Source: Bacteroidota bacterium (GTDB lineage: Bacteria > Bacteroidota > Ignavibacteria > SZUA-365 > JAADGX01). Taken from it: 6,652 nt of DNA. Under the pieces are notes generated by a model, which did not search any database, was not told the DNA's origin, and was given only the letters and a program-made list of their open reading frames with translations. The stretch spans positions 1 through 6,652 of the forward strand of contig JAJRXL010000380.1 of NCBI GenBank assembly GCA_024276335.1. The letters are read 5' to 3'. Numbering within the stretch: position 1 is the first letter of the stretch; every line of letters starts with the position of its first letter. The position numbers were made by a program, and so were the translations under genes. Of this stretch, positions 5,545-6,652 are shown piece after piece.

Positions 5545-6652
5545 TTACAGGGGGATGTTCCCGTGCTTCCGCTTCGGGTTCGTGTCCACCTTGTTTTCCA
5601 GTACCCGTAACGCATGTATCAAACGGGGCCGGGTTTCGGAAGGCTCTATGATGTCGTCGATGTATCCGTACTCGGCGGCAATGTAGGGGTTGGCGAATTT
5701 TTCCCTGTATTCACGCGTCTTTTCCTCGATCGCTGCTTCCTTGTCCTCCGCCTGCATGATTTCCTTCTTGAAAATAATTTCCACCGCTCCCTTCGGCCCC
5801 ATGACGGCGATCTCCGCTGACGGCCAGGCGAAATTGAAATCACCGCGAATGTGTTTCGAGTTCATGACGTCGTAGGCGCCCCCGTAAGCTTTGCGGGTGA
5901 TGACAGTAACCTTGGGCACGGTGGCTTCGGCAAAGGCATACAACAGCTTGGCCCCGTGCTTGATAATACCACGCCACTCCTGGTCGGTGCCTGGAAGGAA
6001 TCCCGGGACATCCTCGAATACGACCAGGGGAATGTTGAAGGCATCGCAGAACCGGACGAACCGCGCGCCCTTGAGCGAGGAATCGATGTCGAGAACACCG
6101 GCGAGCACGGCAGGCTGGTTGGCGACGATGCCCACCGAACGTCCGTCGAGTCGCGCGAACCCGACCACGATGTTGCCCGCGTACAGTTCCTGTACCTCGA
6201 AGAACTCCCCGTCGTCGAACACGCGCGTGATGACATCCTTGATGTTGTACGGCTTGTTCGGATTGTCGGGAACGATGGAATCCAACTCCCGGTCGCGGCG
6301 GTTGGGATCGTCGGTGGGAACGACGCTGGGAGGATCCTCCATGTTGTTGGATGGAATGTAGCCCAGGAGCGTGCGAATCTTTTCCAAGGCTATCCCTTCG
6401 TTCGGACAGGCGAAGTGGGCCACGCCGCTTTTCGTCGCGTGGGTTATGGCACCACCCAGCTCCTCGAACGTAACGTCTTCATGGGTCACGGTCTTCACGA
6501 CGTTCGGCCCGGTGACGAACATGTAGCTGGTATTTTCCACCATGAAGACGAAATCGGTGATCGCGGGGGAATACACCGCACCGCCCGCGCAAGGTCCCAG
6601 CACGGCGGATATCTGGGGGATAACACCGGAGACCAGCGTGTTGCGCAGGAAG
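5545..6652 (-). CDS. pccB: Acyl-CoA carboxylase beta subunit (propionyl-CoA carboxylase type), 5' part missing
   Basis: This is the carboxyltransferase beta subunit of a biotin-dependent acyl-CoA carboxylase. It moves the carboxyl group from carboxybiotin to propionyl-CoA, giving methylmalonyl-CoA; the closely related MmdA runs the reverse decarboxylation. The frame is open to the window edge, showing about 368 residues. Relatives are usually about 510-520 aa, so roughly 145 N-terminal residues lie outside. The GTG at 6601-6603 is an internal Val codon: upstream codons continue the family sequence (LVSGVIPQISA). Conserved blocks are GPCAGGAVYSPA, the FVTGP segment, FEDVPGFLPGTDQE, ITRKAYGGAYDVM (oxyanion-hole region; its Asp lies at the position I recall as linked to propionyl-CoA preference), FAWPSAEIAVMGP, and the C-terminal KRKHGNIPL. 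No biotin carboxylase or biotin carrier gene is visible, so PccB cannot be separated from MmdA by context. The family is certain and the exact substrate is not. Confidence 0.93.
   Translation of the reverse strand, partial: FLRNTLVSGVIPQISAVLGPCAGGAVYSPAITDFVFMVENTSYMFVTGPNVVKTVTHEDVTFEELGGAITHATKSGVAHFACPNEGIALEKIRTLLGYIPSNNMEDPPSVVPTDDPNRRDRELDSIVPDNPNKPYNIKDVITRVFDDGEFFEVQELYAGNIVVGFARLDGRSVGIVANQPAVLAGVLDIDSSLKGARFVRFCDAFNIPLVVFEDVPGFLPGTDQEWRGIIKHGAKLLYAFAEATVPKVTVITRKAYGGAYDVMNSKHIRGDFNFAWPSAEIAVMGPKGAVEIIFKKEIMQAEDKEAAIEEKTREYREKFANPYIAAEYGYIDDIIEPSETRPRLIHALRVLENKVDTNPKRKHGNIPL

Noticed and set aside
5511..5590. tRNA-like T-arm sequence (GGTTCGATTCC on the minus strand) right after the carboxylase stop
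   Set aside because: The T-loop motif looks convincing, but the flanking bases form only two pairs of the T stem, there is no CCA or acceptor pairing, and the rest of a tRNA would lie inside the carboxylase coding sequence.
6601..6603. GTG as the true start of the carboxylase gene
   Set aside because: Codons upstream of it to the window edge continue the conserved carboxylase sequence in frame, so it is an internal valine of a gene cut off by the window.

Overview
All five genes that can be supported lie on the minus strand, so transcription runs from high to low coordinates. The likely source is a member of the Bacteroidota or a close relative in the FCB group. The main evidence is a full-length PorX-type response regulator (receiver plus PglZ/alkaline-phosphatase-like domain, 519 aa), a protein best known as a regulator of the type IX secretion system (T9SS). 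By eye the base composition is moderately GC-rich. That is unlike low-GC Flavobacteriia and would fit lineages such as Ignavibacteria, Kapabacteria or Rhodothermota, but this finer placement is inference.

Layout in transcription order. (1) The C-terminal two thirds of an acyl-CoA carboxylase beta subunit (propionyl-CoA carboxylase / methylmalonyl-CoA decarboxylase type) enters from the right edge and ends at 5545. (2) After a gap of about 110 bp comes a predicted secreted protein of about 760 aa. It looks like a glycosidase-type (beta/alpha)8 barrel interrupted by a beta-sandwich, and I cannot assign it to a named family. Its best start is a TTG at 5429-5431 behind a GGAGG ribosome binding site. 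(3) A 283-bp intergenic stretch (2866-3148) has no convincing gene but holds several short palindromes and hairpins. (4) porX follows, then tsaE after a 33-bp gap, then tsaB overlapping tsaE as ATGA. These three look like one operon. (5) The last 85 bp beyond tsaB contain two short hairpins and no gene.

Function: tsaE and tsaB encode two parts of the machinery that makes N6-threonylcarbamoyladenosine (t6A) at position 37 of ANN-decoding tRNAs. porX encodes a two-component response regulator whose output domain is a predicted metal-dependent phosphodiesterase. The carboxylase belongs to propionyl-CoA/methylmalonyl-CoA metabolism, and the secreted protein probably acts on glycans or surface structures. 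There is no sign of a phage, transposon, CRISPR array or intact RNA gene. The parts most worth following up are the uncharacterised secreted barrel protein, the porX-tsaE-tsaB linkage and the palindrome-rich porX upstream region.
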